This document shows, piece after piece, positions 7,734-17,500 of a stretch of 64,000 nt of DNA. Each line of letters begins with the position of its first letter. Within the stretch, counting starts at the first letter, position 1. Under the pieces are notes generated by a model. That model was not told where the DNA came from, searched no databases, and saw only the letters and a list, made by a program, of their open reading frames with translations. The DNA is taken from contig DVKB01000014.1 in NCBI GenBank assembly GCA_018716305.1, positions 1 through 64,000 on the forward strand, written 5' to 3'. The position numbers and the translations under genes were made by a program. Source of the DNA: Candidatus Scatomonas merdigallinarum. GTDB taxonomy: Bacteria; Bacillota; Clostridia; Lachnospirales; Lachnospiraceae.

Positions 7734-9392
7734 ATGGAAGACAGACTTTGCAGAGTAACGGTGGGAGAAAAAACATTCTTTTACCCGGCGGGAACTCCTT
7801 ATGGAAGAATCGCGGAGGATTTCCCCGGGCAGCAGGACTGCCCGGCTTTGCTGGTGGCGTCCAACGGAAGGCTTCGAGAGCTTCACAAGCCTTTGAGGGA
7901 AGACTGTACGCTGGAATACATTACCATTAAAGATGAGATCGGATATATGGCTTACCGCAGAAGCGTGACGCTGCTGATGCTGGCCGCGGTCCGCCGTGTG
8001 GCGGGAGCGGACGGGGCAAGGGTGGTTCTGCATTTTTCCGCAGACAGCGGCTACTACTGTACTCTGAAGGGAAAGAAAAAGCCAGACCAGGAGTTTCTGG
8101 ATGCCGTGAAGGGAGAAATGCGCCGGATGGCGGATCAGAAGCTTCCTATCCGGAAGGAAAATGTCAATACCTCCGAGGCACGGAGGATGTTCGCGGCGGC
8201 GGGAATGCCGGACAAGGAAAAATTGTTCCGCTACCGCCGGGCGTCCAGAGTCAATACATATTGCCTGGCAGACTGCAGAGATTATTTTTATGGATTTATG
8301 GTCTGGCATACCGGATATCTGCGCTGGTTTGACCTTCGCTCTTACGATGAGGGCTTTGTGCTGCTGTTTCCGGAGAGAGAAAGCCCGGGGCGGATTCCGG
8401 ATTTTCATCCTTCACGGAAACTTTTCAAAATCCAGCAGGAGGCGGAAAGATGGGGGGAGCGCATGGGCGTCAACGGCGTCGGGGATCTGAACGAATGCAT
8501 CAGCCAGGGAGAGAGCGGACATCTGACTCTGGTAGCGGAAGCTCTGCAGGAAAGCCGGGTGGCGGAAATCGCCGGGGAGATCAGCGGAAGGCCGGAGGTC
8601 AAGTTTGTGCTCATCGCCGGTCCCTCTTCTTCCGGGAAAACAACTTTTTCCAGACGCCTGGCCGTGCAGCTGACGGCCAGAGGGATGAAGCCCCACACCA
8701 TCAGCCTGGACAATTATTACCATAACCGGGAGAACACCCCGAAAGACGCGGAGGGCAATTATGATTTTGAATGCCTGGAGGCCCTGGATATCCCTCTGTT
8801 TAACCGTCAGATGAAAGCGCTGATGGAGGGAGAGCGGGTGGAACTTCCCCGTTTTAATTTCCAGACCAAAAAGCGGGAATACCGGGGGGATTTCCTTCAG
8901 CTCGGAAAAGAAGATATTCTGGTGCTGGAGGGGATTCACGGGCTGAACGGCCGGCTGAGCTATATGCTGCCTGCCAGCAGCAAATATAAAATCTATATCA
9001 GCGCCCTGACGCAGCTGAACATTGACGAGCATAACCGGATCTCCACCACAGATGGGCGTCTGATCCGTCGGATTGTCAGGGATTATCTGACCAGAAACAC
9101 CTCGGCCCGGGAAACCATTGCCATGTGGCCCTCGGTGCGGCGGGGAGAGACAAATTATATTTTTCCCTTCCAGGAGCAGGCGGACGCGGTTTTTAACTCG
9201 GCCCTGGTCTATGAACTGGCGGTGCTGAAACTGTATGCGGAACCCATTCTGTTTCAGGTTCCGGAGGATGCTCCGGAATATACAGAAGCCAAACGGCTGC
9301 TGAAATTCCTGGACTATTTCCTGGGGCTGCCGTCGGAAACCGTTCCCGCCCATTCCATCCTTCGGGAATTTATCGGGGGAAGCTGTTTTTAA
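7734..9392 (+). CDS. TGS-domain nucleoside (uridine) kinase-like protein
   Basis: Two parts are visible. Residues 1-65 resemble a TGS domain, and the region to about 200 resembles the second additional domain of threonyl-tRNA synthetase, a combination seen in long uridine-kinase-like proteins of Clostridia. From about residue 285 there is a P-loop kinase of the phosphoribulokinase/uridine kinase family with Walker A GPSSSGKTT and the substrate segment SLDNYYHNR, then VLEGIHGLN. The likely reaction is phosphorylation of a nucleoside, but the substrate is unproven. AAGGAGG precedes the ATG. It is the last gene of the dgt-to-kinase block, just before the rnpB promoter. Confidence 0.88.
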   Translation: MEDRLCRVTVGEKTFFYPAGTPYGRIAEDFPGQQDCPALLVASNGRLRELHKPLREDCTLEYITIKDEIGYMAYRRSVTLLMLAAVRRVAGADGARVVLHFSADSGYYCTLKGKKKPDQEFLDAVKGEMRRMADQKLPIRKENVNTSEARRMFAAAGMPDKEKLFRYRRASRVNTYCLADCRDYFYGFMVWHTGYLRWFDLRSYDEGFVLLFPERESPGRIPDFHPSRKLFKIQQEAERWGERMGVNGVGDLNECISQGESGHLTLVAEALQESRVAEIAGEISGRPEVKFVLIAGPSSSGKTTFSRRLAVQLTARGMKPHTISLDNYYHNRENTPKDAEGNYDFECLEALDIPLFNRQMKALMEGERVELPRFNFQTKKREYRGDFLQLGKEDILVLEGIHGLNGRLSYMLPASSKYKIYISALTQLNIDEHNRISTTDGRLIRRIVRDYLTRNTSARETIAMWPSVRRGETNYIFPFQEQADAVFNSALVYELAVLKLYAEPILFQVPEDAPEYTEAKRLLKFLDYFLGLPSETVPAHSILREFIGGSCF

Positions 9393-9405
9393 GGGAGGAG
9401 CTTTC

Positions 9406-9435
9406 TTGACTTCTCTTCAAAATTCATGGTATAGT
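9406..9435 (+). promoter_or_regulatory. Sigma-A promoter of rnpB
   Basis: TTGACT (9406-9411) and TATAGT (9430-9435) are separated by 18 nt. Transcription would start at about 9442, which is the first base of the RNase P RNA helix P1. The promoter begins only 13 nt after the stop codon of the preceding kinase gene. Confidence 0.85.
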
Positions 9436-9441
9436 GATACG

Positions 9442-9796
9442 GTGCGAGCAGGGTATGTGGCCGCGGCTGGCAGGACCGAAAGGGGCCAGGCGAGGAAAGT
9501 CCGGGCTTCACAGGGCAGGATGCCGGATAACGTCCGGCGGAGGCGACTCCAGGGACAGTGCAACAGAAATAAACCGCCTGCGTCCGCAGGTAAGGGTGGA
9601 AAGGCAGTGTAAGAGACTACCGCCGCCCTGGCAACAGGACGGGCACATGTAAACCCCATCCGAAGCAAGACCAGACAGAAGACGGTGCGGCGGCCCGCCG
9701 CGTCTTCAGGTAGGTCGCTGGAGGCTGCCGGCGACGGCAGTCCTAGATAGATGGCCACACACGACATAACCCGGCTTACCGCCCTGCTCGTTTTTT
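9442..9796 (+). ncRNA. rnpB: RNase P RNA, bacterial class A
   Basis: Catalytic RNA that removes the 5' leader from tRNA precursors. The conserved core is unmistakable: GAGGAAAGTCCGGGC near the 5' end (CR-I), ACAGAAATAAACCGCC, GTAAGGGTGGAAAGGC (CR-II/III), GGCAACAGGACGGGC, AAACCCCATCCGAAGCAAGACCA in pieces, and AGATAGATGGCCAC plus ACATAACCCGGCTTA at the 3' end (CR-V). The P1 helix is closed by CGAGCAGGG (9445-9453) and CCCTGCTCG (9782-9790), and TTTTTT follows directly, so P1 can double as the terminator stem. The architecture is class A, not the Bacillus class B. ORFs called here are spurious. Confidence 0.97.
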
Positions 9797-9838
9797 AGAT
9801 TCCAAAAGCAGACAGCCTGCGGACAGGAGAAAGAAAAG

Positions 9839-10468
9839 ATGAGATGGATACTGGCATCGGCCTCACCCAGAAGGCGGGAACTCTTAAGGCAGATTGAACT
9901 GCCCTTTGAGGTCTCGCCCAGTGAGGCCGATGAAAATATAGAGAGGGAAACGCCGGAGCTGCTGGTGGAGGAGCTCTCCAGACGAAAATGCGCGGAAGTG
10001 GGAAACAGAATCGGGGGAGAATGCCTGGTGCTGGGAGCCGACACGGTGGTAGCTCTGGGAGATCAGGTTCTGGGCAAACCCGGAACCGAAGAGAGGGCGG
10101 CGGAAATGCTGCGGATGCTGTCCGGCAAAGCCCATAAGGTCTGTACCGGGGTAACCCTGGGGGAATTCCGGGAGGGAAAACTTCAGAGGCAGACTACTTT
10201 TTCGGAAGTGACAGAGGTGTTTCTCTATCCCCTAAGCGAGGGGGAGATCCGGGAGTATATCGCGTCCGGAGAACCCATGGACAAGGCGGGAGCCTACGGC
10301 ATCCAGGGCCGGTTCGCGAAATTTGTAAAAAAAATCTACGGAGATTACAACAACGTGGTAGGGCTTCCGGCGGCCCGGGTCTATCAGGAAATCAAGAAAC
10401 TGGGACTTCTGGAACAAATGCCGGGGACAGAGTGTCCGAAAAACGGAAGGACAGATCAGCGGAGGTGA
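9839..10468 (+). CDS. maf: Maf-like nucleoside triphosphate pyrophosphatase
   Basis: House-cleaning enzyme that hydrolyses non-canonical or surplus NTPs such as dTTP/UTP to monophosphates. Family motifs are complete: LASASPRRRELL at the N-terminus, GADTVVALGDQVLGKP around residue 70, and DKAGAYGIQGRFA with YGDYNNVVGLP in the C-terminal half. AGGAGAAAG precedes the ATG. At 209 residues it is slightly longer than the usual 190-200 because of a polar C-terminal tail. The mtnK ribosome site overlaps its last codons, so maf, mtnK and mtnA are probably one transcript. Confidence 0.95.
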   Translation: MRWILASASPRRRELLRQIELPFEVSPSEADENIERETPELLVEELSRRKCAEVGNRIGGECLVLGADTVVALGDQVLGKPGTEERAAEMLRMLSGKAHKVCTGVTLGEFREGKLQRQTTFSEVTEVFLYPLSEGEIREYIASGEPMDKAGAYGIQGRFAKFVKKIYGDYNNVVGLPAARVYQEIKKLGLLEQMPGTECPKNGRTDQRR

Positions 10469-10474
10469 AAGAGT

Positions 10475-11704
10475 ATGGAGGAATACAGCAGCTACTTTCT
10501 TATGAAGCCGGAGGAAGCGCCCGCCTATGTGCAGGCAAAGCTTCATTATTTCCCGGAAGGGGACAGGCTGTCGGGAAAGGAAATCGGAGACGGAAATATC
10601 AACTATGTATTCCGGGTGACCGATGAGGATACGGGAAAATCCATCATTGTCAAGCAGGCAGGGCTGAAGACCCGGATTGAGCCGGATCTGGGGGTTTCTA
10701 CAGACCGGGGAAGGATCGAGGCCCGGATTCTGAAGCTGCAGAATGAATACGCTCCGGGGCTGGTGCCCAGGATCTACCTCTATGATGAGGTGATGTGCGC
10801 CATGATTATGGAGGATATGACCGGCCATACCATGATGCGCACCGGTCTGCTGCAGCATCAGACATACCTCCGGTTCGCGGAGGATATCACCACCTTCCTG
10901 GCGAACTGTCTGTTGCGCACCTCTGACCTGGTGATGGATCACAAGGAAAAGAAAAAGCTGGTGGGAGAATTTATTAATCCGGATCTCTGCGGCATCACCG
11001 AGGACCTGGTGCTGATGGAGCCTTATAATGACATCTACGGCAGGAATCATGTGTTTGCTCCCAACAGAGATTTTATCCGGAGGGAAGTCTATGAGGATGA
11101 GGCCCTCCGCCTGGAGGCGGCCAAGCTGAAATTTGAATTTATGAATCACGCCCAGGCCCTGATCCATGGGGATCTGCACACAGGTTCCGTGTTTATCAAC
11201 CAGGAACATACCTATGTGTTTGATCCGGAATTTGCCTTCTACGGCCCCATGGGCTACGACATCGGCAATGTGGTCATGAACCTTCTGTTTGCCTGGTGCA
11301 ACGGGGAGGCGGTCATGGAGGACGGGAAAGAGAAGGAGGATTTCCTGGACTGGTGCATGGACGCCATGGCGGATACGGTGGATCTGTTTGTGCAGAAATA
11401 CGACGCGGTCTTTGATCAGTATGTGACGGAGCCTATGGCAAAGGTTCCGGGCTTTAAATCCTGGTATCTGTCCGGAATTCTCTCCGACACCGCGGGTTAC
11501 GCGGGAACAGAGGGACTGCGCCGGGTTCACGGCATGGCCAATGTAAAGGATCTTACTTCCATTGAGGATGCGGAGAAAAGAGCCAGGGCGGAACGGATCG
11601 TTATTACCTTTTCCAAGGACTGTATTATGAACCGGACCGGCTTTATCTGCGGGGCGGATTACACAGCGGCGGCGGAGAGAGCGGTTAAGGCTCACAGCTG
11701 CTGA
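10475..11704 (+). CDS. mtnK: S-methyl-5-thioribose kinase
   Basis: Phosphorylates 5-methylthioribose at C1 with ATP, the entry step of methylthioadenosine salvage. The aminoglycoside-phosphotransferase-like fold is clear: a glycine-rich start near IGDGNINYVFRV, the catalytic loop LIHGDLHTGSVF, and the metal-binding FDPEFAFYGPMGYDIGN. GGAGGTGAAAG precedes the ATG. At 409 residues the length is typical. It is followed 11 nt later by mtnA, which uses its product. No later pathway enzymes (mtnB, mtnC, mtnD) or MTA nucleosidase are in the window. Confidence 0.96.
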   Translation: MEEYSSYFLMKPEEAPAYVQAKLHYFPEGDRLSGKEIGDGNINYVFRVTDEDTGKSIIVKQAGLKTRIEPDLGVSTDRGRIEARILKLQNEYAPGLVPRIYLYDEVMCAMIMEDMTGHTMMRTGLLQHQTYLRFAEDITTFLANCLLRTSDLVMDHKEKKKLVGEFINPDLCGITEDLVLMEPYNDIYGRNHVFAPNRDFIRREVYEDEALRLEAAKLKFEFMNHAQALIHGDLHTGSVFINQEHTYVFDPEFAFYGPMGYDIGNVVMNLLFAWCNGEAVMEDGKEKEDFLDWCMDAMADTVDLFVQKYDAVFDQYVTEPMAKVPGFKSWYLSGILSDTAGYAGTEGLRRVHGMANVKDLTSIEDAEKRARAERIVITFSKDCIMNRTGFICGADYTAAAERAVKAHSC

Positions 11705-11715
11705 CGGAGGAAAAA

Positions 11716-12816
11716 ATGGAAGAAAAAAGAAAGACCATCGGAGAGTACGATACTGTCTGGCTGGAGGAAGAACGCCACGCGCTGGCCATCATCGATCAGA
11801 CCAGACTGCCCGGAGAGACGGAAATCCTGTATCTTACGGAGCAGAAAGACATATGGAACGCCATTTATCTCCTCCAGGTCCGGGGGGCTCCGGCCATCGG
11901 AGTGGCGGCGGGGATTGCCGTCTATCTGGCAGCCCGGCAGATACATACCGGGGATTATGAAGAATTTTACCGGGAATTCCGGAAGGCATCAGACTACTTG
12001 AATTCGTCCCGTCCCACGGCGGTAAACCTTTCCTGGGCCCTGAAGCGCCAGGAACGGGTGGTAAAGGCTATGCGGGGCCGTCCGGTTCCGGAGATCGTGG
12101 AAGCCCTTCACAGGGAGGCTCTGAAGATCCGGGAAGAGGACATTCAGGTCTGCCGGGCCATTGGAGAAAATGGACTGACCCTGGTGAAACCGGGAGACGG
12201 ACTGCTGACCCACTGCAACGCGGGCAAGCTGGCCGCCGTCCGCTACGGCACGGCCACCGCGCCCATGTATCTGGGCCATGAGAGAGGCTATCATTTCCGG
12301 ATCTTCGCGGATGAGACAAGACCCCTGCTGCAGGGGGCCAGGCTGACTGCCTGCGAGCTGCAGGAGGCAGGAATGGACGTGACGCTGATCTGTGACAATA
12401 TGTCAGCCGCGGTTATGCGCAGCGGCCGGGTCAACGCTGTTTTTGTGGGCTGCGACCGGGTGGCGGCCAATGGGGACACCGCCAACAAAATCGGCACCTC
12501 CATGGCGGCTCTGGCGGCGAAGCGTTATGGGATTCCCTTTTATGTCTGCGCTCCCACCTCTACCATTGATATGGATACACCCAGCGGAAAAGAGATCTGT
12601 ATCGAGGAACGCAAACCGGAGGAAATCACGGATATGTGGTATGAAAAGCCCATGGCGCCTAAGGGGGTGAAGGTCTGCAATCCTGCCTTCGACGTGACAG
12701 ACAGCGATCTTATCACCGCTTTTGTCACAGAATACGGGGTAGTGCGCCCGCCCTATCCGGAAGCCTTCCGGGAACTCTTTCTAAAGAAAGAATTAAAAAA
12801 GAGCCAGTCATATTGA
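11716..12816 (+). CDS. mtnA: S-methyl-5-thioribose-1-phosphate isomerase
   Basis: Converts methylthioribose-1-phosphate to methylthioribulose-1-phosphate. It belongs to the eIF2B-alpha/beta/delta-like isomerases: RGAPAIGVAAG near residue 57, the catalytic Cys segment LTHCNAGKLAAVRYGTA around residue 160, and the catalytic Asp in GCDRVAANGDTANKIGT. GGAGG precedes the ATG. At 366 residues it is slightly longer than many MtnA proteins because of a Lys-rich C-terminal tail. That tail is encoded inside the terminator that follows: the stop codon lies within the hairpin. Confidence 0.96.
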   Translation: MEEKRKTIGEYDTVWLEEERHALAIIDQTRLPGETEILYLTEQKDIWNAIYLLQVRGAPAIGVAAGIAVYLAARQIHTGDYEEFYREFRKASDYLNSSRPTAVNLSWALKRQERVVKAMRGRPVPEIVEALHREALKIREEDIQVCRAIGENGLTLVKPGDGLLTHCNAGKLAAVRYGTATAPMYLGHERGYHFRIFADETRPLLQGARLTACELQEAGMDVTLICDNMSAAVMRSGRVNAVFVGCDRVAANGDTANKIGTSMAALAAKRYGIPFYVCAPTSTIDMDTPSGKEICIEERKPEEITDMWYEKPMAPKGVKVCNPAFDVTDSDLITAFVTEYGVVRPPYPEAFRELFLKKELKKSQSY

Positions 12817-12828
12817 CTGGCTCTTTTT
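12796..12828 (+). terminator. Intrinsic terminator of the maf-mtnK-mtnA unit
   Basis: AAAAAGAGCCAGTCA and TGACTGGCTCTTTTT are perfect complements around a 3-nt loop. The mtnA stop codon lies within the stem. The 3' arm also supplies the TTGACT -35 of the dnaK promoter. Confidence 0.93.
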
Positions 12829-12841
12829 GCGGCGGTATAGT
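12813..12841 (+). promoter_or_regulatory. Sigma-A promoter for dnaK, embedded in the mtnA terminator
   Basis: TTGACT (12813-12818), in the loop and 3' arm of the terminator hairpin, lies 17 nt before TATAGT (12836-12841). The transcript would start about 12848, immediately followed by a CGGCGG-GACA-CCGCCG stem-loop (12850-12865) in the leader. No CIRCE element (TTAGCACTC-N9-GAGTGCTAA) is present, so HrcA control is not indicated. Confidence 0.7.
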
Positions 12842-12897
12842 GGAAAAAGCGGCGGGACACCGCCGGGATCAGTCATGAGACGAAGGAGCAGACAAAC

Positions 12898-14655
12898 ATG
12901 AGCAAAGTAATAGGAATTGATCTGGGGACTACCAACAGCTGCGTGGCGGTGCTGGAGGGCGGCGAGCCGGCGGTGATCCCCAACGCGGAAGGGATGCGGA
13001 CCACTCCCTCAGTGGTGGCCTTTGCCAAAAGCGGGGACCTGCTGGTGGGGGACGTGGCCAAGCGTCAGGCGGCTACCAACGTAAGCCGCACCATCTCCTC
13101 CATCAAACGGGAAATGGGAACGGATACCCGCATCAAGATAGACGGAAAAGATTTTTCTCCCCAGGAGATCTCCGCTTTTATTCTGAAAAAGCTGAAAAAA
13201 GACGCGGAAGCCTATCTGGGCGAGACGGTCAGCGAGGCGGTGATTACGGTGCCGGCGTATTTCAACGACGCTCAGAGGCAGGCCACCAAGGACGCGGGGC
13301 GGATCGCGGGGTTAAATGTACTGCGGATCATCAATGAGCCCACATCGGCGGCTCTGGCCTACGGGCTGGATCACGGCAAGCCCCAGAAGATTATGGTTTA
13401 CGATCTGGGAGGAGGAACTTTCGATGTGTCCCTCATCGAGATCGGGGATAATCTCATTGAGGTGCTGGCTACCGCCGGCGACAACCGTCTGGGAGGAGAT
13501 GATTTTGACGCCAGACTGACCGAGTATATTGTGCAGGAATACATCCGCACCAACCGGGTCAACCTGTCCAAGGATATGTCCGCCATGCAGAGGATCCGGG
13601 AAGCGGCGGAGGAAGCCAAGAAGACCCTGTCCAATCAGACCGTGACCACCATCAATCTCCCCTTTGTAGCTACGGTAAAGGGGGAGCCGGTGCATCTGGA
13701 AATGGAGATCACCCGCAGCAAGTTTGAGGAGCTCACCAGAGATCTGGTGGACCGGACCGAGGCTCCGGTGCGGAAGGTGTTAAGCGACGGCGGCGTCAGT
13801 GTTTCCGAGCTGGGCATGGTGCTGCTGGTAGGCGGCTCTACCCGGATGCCCGCGGTCCAGGAGAAGGTACGCCAGCTTACCGGAAAGGAGCCTTCCCACA
13901 GCCTGAACCCCGATGAGTGCGTGGCAATCGGCGCTGCTGTTCAGGGAGGCAAGCTGGGCGGAGAGATTACTGCCGGAAACGCGGCGGAGATCATTCTCAT
14001 GGATGTAACGCCCCTGTCTCTGGCCATTGAGACCGTGGGGGGCATCGCCACCAAGATTATTGACCGGAATACCACCATCCCCACCCGACACAGCCAGGTG
14101 TTTTCCACGGCGGCTAATTTCCAGACTTCCGTGGAAATCAAGGTTCTCCAGGGAGAGAGACAGTTTGCCAAGGACAATACCCTTCTTGGCACTTTCCGAT
14201 TAAGCGGCATTAAGCGGGCGCCGGCGGGAGTGCCCCAGATCGAGGTGACCTTCGACATTGACGCCAACGGCATCGTCAATGTTTCCGCCAAAGATCTGGG
14301 AACCGGCAAGCAGAAGCAGATCACCATCACCGCCCGTTCCAAGCTCTCCGAGGATGAGATTGAGCAGGCCATCCGGGACGCCCAGGCCTTCGCGGGGGAG
14401 GATACCAGCCGCAAACGCCACTGGGATGTACTGAATGACGCCCAGAACGCTGCTTTGGGGGCGGAGCAGTATCTGAACCAGAATAAGAAGACCCTGAGCC
14501 GGGAGGATAAGCGGAACATCAAGGGAGAGATTGCCGCGATGCAGAAACTGATCCGGGGCAAAAAGCCGGAAAAAATGTCGGATCAGGAGGCGGATTATAT
14601 CGAAGCCCAGGCGGGACGGCTGAAAGCCATGACAGGACAGAATTCCGAAAACTGA
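12898..14655 (+). CDS. dnaK: DnaK-type Hsp70 chaperone, short stand-alone form
   Basis: ATP-dependent chaperone. The nucleotide-binding domain (about 1-355) has [46 protein letters not shown] and [14 protein letters not shown] substrate-binding beta domain ([14 protein letters not shown] onward) and a helical lid follow. It is 585 residues, shorter than canonical DnaK (about 610-640), with an abbreviated lid and no EEVD-like or Gly-rich tail. There is no hrcA, grpE or dnaJ beside it, so it is probably a second DnaK paralog. It is flanked by its own promoter and a strong terminator. AAGGAG precedes the ATG. Confidence 0.93.
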   Translation: MSKVIGIDLGTTNSCVAVLEGGEPAVIPNAEGMRTTPSVVAFAKSGDLLVGDVAKRQAATNVSRTISSIKREMGTDTRIKIDGKDFSPQEISAFILKKLKKDAEAYLGETVSEAVITVPAYFNDAQRQATKDAGRIAGLNVLRIINEPTSAALAYGLDHGKPQKIMVYDLGGGTFDVSLIEIGDNLIEVLATAGDNRLGGDDFDARLTEYIVQEYIRTNRVNLSKDMSAMQRIREAAEEAKKTLSNQTVTTINLPFVATVKGEPVHLEMEITRSKFEELTRDLVDRTEAPVRKVLSDGGVSVSELGMVLLVGGSTRMPAVQEKVRQLTGKEPSHSLNPDECVAIGAAVQGGKLGGEITAGNAAEIILMDVTPLSLAIETVGGIATKIIDRNTTIPTRHSQVFSTAANFQTSVEIKVLQGERQFAKDNTLLGTFRLSGIKRAPAGVPQIEVTFDIDANGIVNVSAKDLGTGKQKQITITARSKLSEDEIEQAIRDAQAFAGEDTSRKRHWDVLNDAQNAALGAEQYLNQNKKTLSREDKRNIKGEIAAMQKLIRGKKPEKMSDQEADYIEAQAGRLKAMTGQNSEN

Positions 14656-14664
14656 CAGAATACA

Positions 14665-14707
14665 GCGCGGGAACACGCAAGACTACCCTTGCATTCCCGC
14701 GCTTTTT
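14665..14707 (+). terminator. Intrinsic terminator of dnaK
   Basis: GCGCGGGAA (14665-14673) pairs with TTCCCGCGC (14694-14702), with GCAAG/TTGC adding inner pairs, followed by TTTTTG. It lies 10 nt after the dnaK stop. Confidence 0.92.
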
Positions 14708-14717
14708 GTTATATGAT
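14689..14717 (+). promoter_or_regulatory. Candidate pyrB promoter, overlapping the dnaK terminator
   Basis: TTGCAT (14689-14694) in the 3' arm of the dnaK terminator lies 17 nt before TATGAT (14712-14717). The leader to the pyrB ATG would be about 30 nt, too short for a PyrR-type attenuator, and none is seen. Confidence 0.6.
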
Positions 14718-14753
14718 GGAACACAGAAAATTTAACGCGACGGGAGGTATACT

Positions 14754-15674
14754 ATGCGACACATTATGAGTCCCCTGGATTTTTCCGTGGAAGAGCTGGA
14801 TCAGATGATGGATCTGGCGGTGGACATTGAAAAACATCCGGACAAATACGCGCATGCCTGCGACGGCAAAAAAATCGCGACTCTGTTTTACGAACCCAGT
14901 ACCAGAACACGTTTAAGCTTTGAGACAGCCATGCTGAACCTGGGCGGTTCCGTCATCGGGTTTGCCTCCGCGGATTCCAGTTCCGCTTCCAAAGGCGAGA
15001 GCGTAGCCGATACAATCCGTGTTATCAGCTGTTTCGCAGATATATGCGCCATGAGACATCCCAAGGAGGGAGCGCCTCTCGTGGCTTCTCAGGTTTCTTC
15101 TATTCCCGTGATCAATGCCGGCGACGGCGGTCATCAGCATCCCACTCAGACATTAACCGATCTGCTCACTATCCGCTCCCTGAAGGGACGGCTGAGCAAT
15201 CTGACCATCGGTCTCTGCGGAGACCTGAAATTCGGCCGCACCGTTCATTCTCTCATCAGCGCTCTGGTGCGCTACACGGGAATGAAGTTCATACTGATCT
15301 CTCCGGAGGAGCTGAAAGTGCCCTCCTACATCCGGGAGGACGTTCTTAAAGCCAACCATGTGCAGTATGAAGAGGTGATCCGGCTGGAAGACGCCCTTCC
15401 CAAACTGGATATCCTCTACATGACCCGGGTGCAGAGAGAACGCTTTTTTAACGAGGAAGACTACGTCCGCATGAAGGATTTTTATATTCTGGACAAGGCC
15501 AAAATGGAACTGGCCAGACCGGACATGTTTGTGCTGCATCCCCTTCCCAGAGTCAACGAGATTTCCGTGGAGGTGGACACTGACCCCAGAGCCGCCTATT
15601 TCCGTCAGGTACAGTACGGGGTCTACATCCGGATGGCTTTGATTCTCACACTGCTGGAGGTGAAAGTATGTTAA
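14754..15674 (+). CDS. pyrB: Aspartate carbamoyltransferase catalytic subunit
   Basis: Condenses carbamoyl phosphate and aspartate in the committed step of pyrimidine synthesis. The carbamoyl-phosphate site STRTR occurs in [16 protein letters not shown] (about residue 48). [12 protein letters not shown] and the C-terminal HPLPRVNEI are also present. At 306 residues it is the length of the E. coli-type catalytic chain, which forms a dodecamer with the PyrI regulatory chain. GGGAGG precedes the ATG. Its last 7 nt overlap pyrI. Confidence 0.98.
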   Translation: MRHIMSPLDFSVEELDQMMDLAVDIEKHPDKYAHACDGKKIATLFYEPSTRTRLSFETAMLNLGGSVIGFASADSSSASKGESVADTIRVISCFADICAMRHPKEGAPLVASQVSSIPVINAGDGGHQHPTQTLTDLLTIRSLKGRLSNLTIGLCGDLKFGRTVHSLISALVRYTGMKFILISPEELKVPSYIREDVLKANHVQYEEVIRLEDALPKLDILYMTRVQRERFFNEEDYVRMKDFYILDKAKMELARPDMFVLHPLPRVNEISVEVDTDPRAAYFRQVQYGVYIRMALILTLLEVKVC

Positions 15675-16105
15675 ATGTAGGAGCGCTGGAAGAGGGGTTT
15701 GTTCTGGATCACATAAAGGCCGGAAAGGCCATGACCATTTACCACGACCTGAAGCTGGACAAACTGGACTGCTGCGTAGCCATTATCAAAAATGCCCGCA
15801 GCAATAAAATGGGGAAAAAAGATATCATTAAGGTGGAGTGTCCGGTGGACACCATGGATCTGGATATCCTGGGTTTCATCGATCACAATATCACCGTCAA
15901 TGTGATTTCCAACGGGAAAATTGTAGAGAAAAAGAAGCTGAAACTGCCCAAACAGGTGGTGAATGTGATCCGCTGCAAAAATCCCCGCTGCATCACCTCC
16001 ATTGAGCAGGAACTGGATCAGGTCTTTGTGCTGACAGATCCGGAGAAAGAAGTATACCGCTGCAAATACTGCGAAGAAAAGTATCACGGCAGCCGCAACA
16101 AGTAA
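15668..16105 (+). CDS. pyrI: Aspartate carbamoyltransferase regulatory subunit
   Basis: Allosteric nucleotide-binding chain of ATCase. The N-terminal nucleotide-effector domain ([15 protein letters not shown] to about residue 95) is followed by a zinc domain with four Cys in two pairs: CKNPRC near residue 103 and CKYC near residue 130. The zinc domain holds the contact to PyrB. At 145 residues it is slightly shorter than the E. coli chain. It overlaps pyrB, supporting stoichiometric co-expression. The ATG is preceded by GGAGGTG in the end of pyrB. Confidence 0.97.
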   Translation: MLNVGALEEGFVLDHIKAGKAMTIYHDLKLDKLDCCVAIIKNARSNKMGKKDIIKVECPVDTMDLDILGFIDHNITVNVISNGKIVEKKKLKLPKQVVNVIRCKNPRCITSIEQELDQVFVLTDPEKEVYRCKYCEEKYHGSRNK

Positions 16106-16128
16106 AGGAAAGGAAGAGCGGCCCATTT

Positions 16129-17433
16129 ATGGATCATATTATTTCGAAGCTGCTGATCTACGGGGATCTTCCCAAAGACAGCATCCTGGCGCAGATGGCG
16201 GATATCTGCAGACAGGCCAGAGAACATACCCAGGGAAAGGATCAGCTGGCAGCCAGAGTCTACCATCAGGTAAAACAGATTCTGGTAATTGCCACAGACT
16301 ATGGCTTCGACCGGAATCTGTGGCAGAACTACCTGACCTTTCTTCTGATGACAGATGAAAATCCCTTCAGCCTCACCTGTGAAAAAACCGGGGCCCAGGA
16401 GGGCAGCGTCAACTATTTCGCAAAACAGGATTTTAAGGCTTTCCGGGAACTGTTCCACTATGACTTCCGCTGGCTGGAGGAGGAGCTTTCCCTGGACTGC
16501 TTCTCCCGCCTGACGGATTACAAAGCCATTGTAAAGCCGGAGCTTATGTACAACAAAAACGTCAGTGAAAAGGTCCGGGCCCTCAGCGAGAGGCTGGATC
16601 AGGCGGAAGATGAGAATGCTTTTTTTGACCTGGTGACAGAGTTTTACCGGGATTTCGGCGTGGGAATGTTCGGCCTGAACAAAGCCTTCCGCATCGCTTC
16701 CTCGGAAGAGGGGAAGATCGTCTTTCATGCCATTAACAATATGGACCGGGTGATGCTGGACGACCTGGTGGGGTACGAGATCCAGAAGAAGAAACTGGTG
16801 GACAATACCAGAGCCTTTGTGGAAGGCCGGAAAGCCAACAACTGCCTGCTGTTCGGAGATTCGGGAACCGGAAAATCCACCAGCATCAAGGCCATTGTCA
16901 ACGAATTTTACCCCCAGGGGCTGCGGATGATCGAGATTTACAAGCATCAGTTTAAGGATCTCTCCAACGTCATCGCCCAGATCAAAAACAGAAATTATAA
17001 ATTCATCATTTACATGGATGATCTTTCCTTTGAGGAATTTGAGATCGAGTATAAATTCCTGAAGGCAGTCATTGAGGGAGGGGTGGAGACTAAGCCGGAA
17101 AATGTGCTGATTTACGCCACCTCCAACCGGCGCCATCTGATCAAGGAAAACTGGAGCGACCGGGACGACATGGAGACCGGGGCCGGCATCCACCGGTCGG
17201 ATACCATTGAGGAAAAGCTTTCCCTGGTAAACCGGTTCGGCGTTACGATCTGCTATTCCAAGCCTACCCAGCAGGAGTATTTCCATATTGTGGAGGAACT
17301 GGCCGGGAAAGCAGGTCTGGATCTTCCGGAGAGGGAACTCCGGGCGGAAGCCAACAAGTGGGAACTGAGCCACGGAGGCATTTCCGGAAGGACGGCCCAG
17401 CAGTTTATTACCTATCTGCAGGGACAGGCTTAA
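16129..17433 (+). CDS. DUF815-family AAA ATPase
   Basis: A P-loop ATPase of the DUF815 (YjiK/YcaJ-unrelated AAA-like) group. The N-terminal 200 residues are helical with no known function. The C-terminal ATPase domain has Walker A FGDSGTGKSTSIK near residue 245 and Walker B FIIYMDDLSFEEF, then a sensor-like IYATSNRRHL with Asn and a conserved SDRDDMETG segment. The biological role is not established. It starts 23 nt after pyrI with GGAAAGGAAGAG upstream and may share the pyr transcript, although nothing links it to pyrimidine synthesis. Confidence 0.85.
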   Translation: MDHIISKLLIYGDLPKDSILAQMADICRQAREHTQGKDQLAARVYHQVKQILVIATDYGFDRNLWQNYLTFLLMTDENPFSLTCEKTGAQEGSVNYFAKQDFKAFRELFHYDFRWLEEELSLDCFSRLTDYKAIVKPELMYNKNVSEKVRALSERLDQAEDENAFFDLVTEFYRDFGVGMFGLNKAFRIASSEEGKIVFHAINNMDRVMLDDLVGYEIQKKKLVDNTRAFVEGRKANNCLLFGDSGTGKSTSIKAIVNEFYPQGLRMIEIYKHQFKDLSNVIAQIKNRNYKFIIYMDDLSFEEFEIEYKFLKAVIEGGVETKPENVLIYATSNRRHLIKENWSDRDDMETGAGIHRSDTIEEKLSLVNRFGVTICYSKPTQQEYFHIVEELAGKAGLDLPERELRAEANKWELSHGGISGRTAQQFITYLQGQA

Positions 17434-17500
17434 AGCCGCGGTTGGGGCTTTTATGTAAAATTCGATTTTTTACTTTACTCCGGGAGGTTTTATCGTTATC

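Noticed and set aside
9406-9767. Protein-coding ORFs at 9406-9612, 9417-9767 and 9434-9652
   Set aside because: They lie on RNase P RNA, whose conserved core is complete.
12842-12897. CIRCE operator for dnaK
   Set aside because: The sequence TTAGCACTC-N9-GAGTGCTAA is absent; only an unrelated GC stem-loop is present.
14718-14753. PyrR-binding attenuator before pyrB
   Set aside because: The leader is about 30 nt and has no anti-antiterminator or second terminator.
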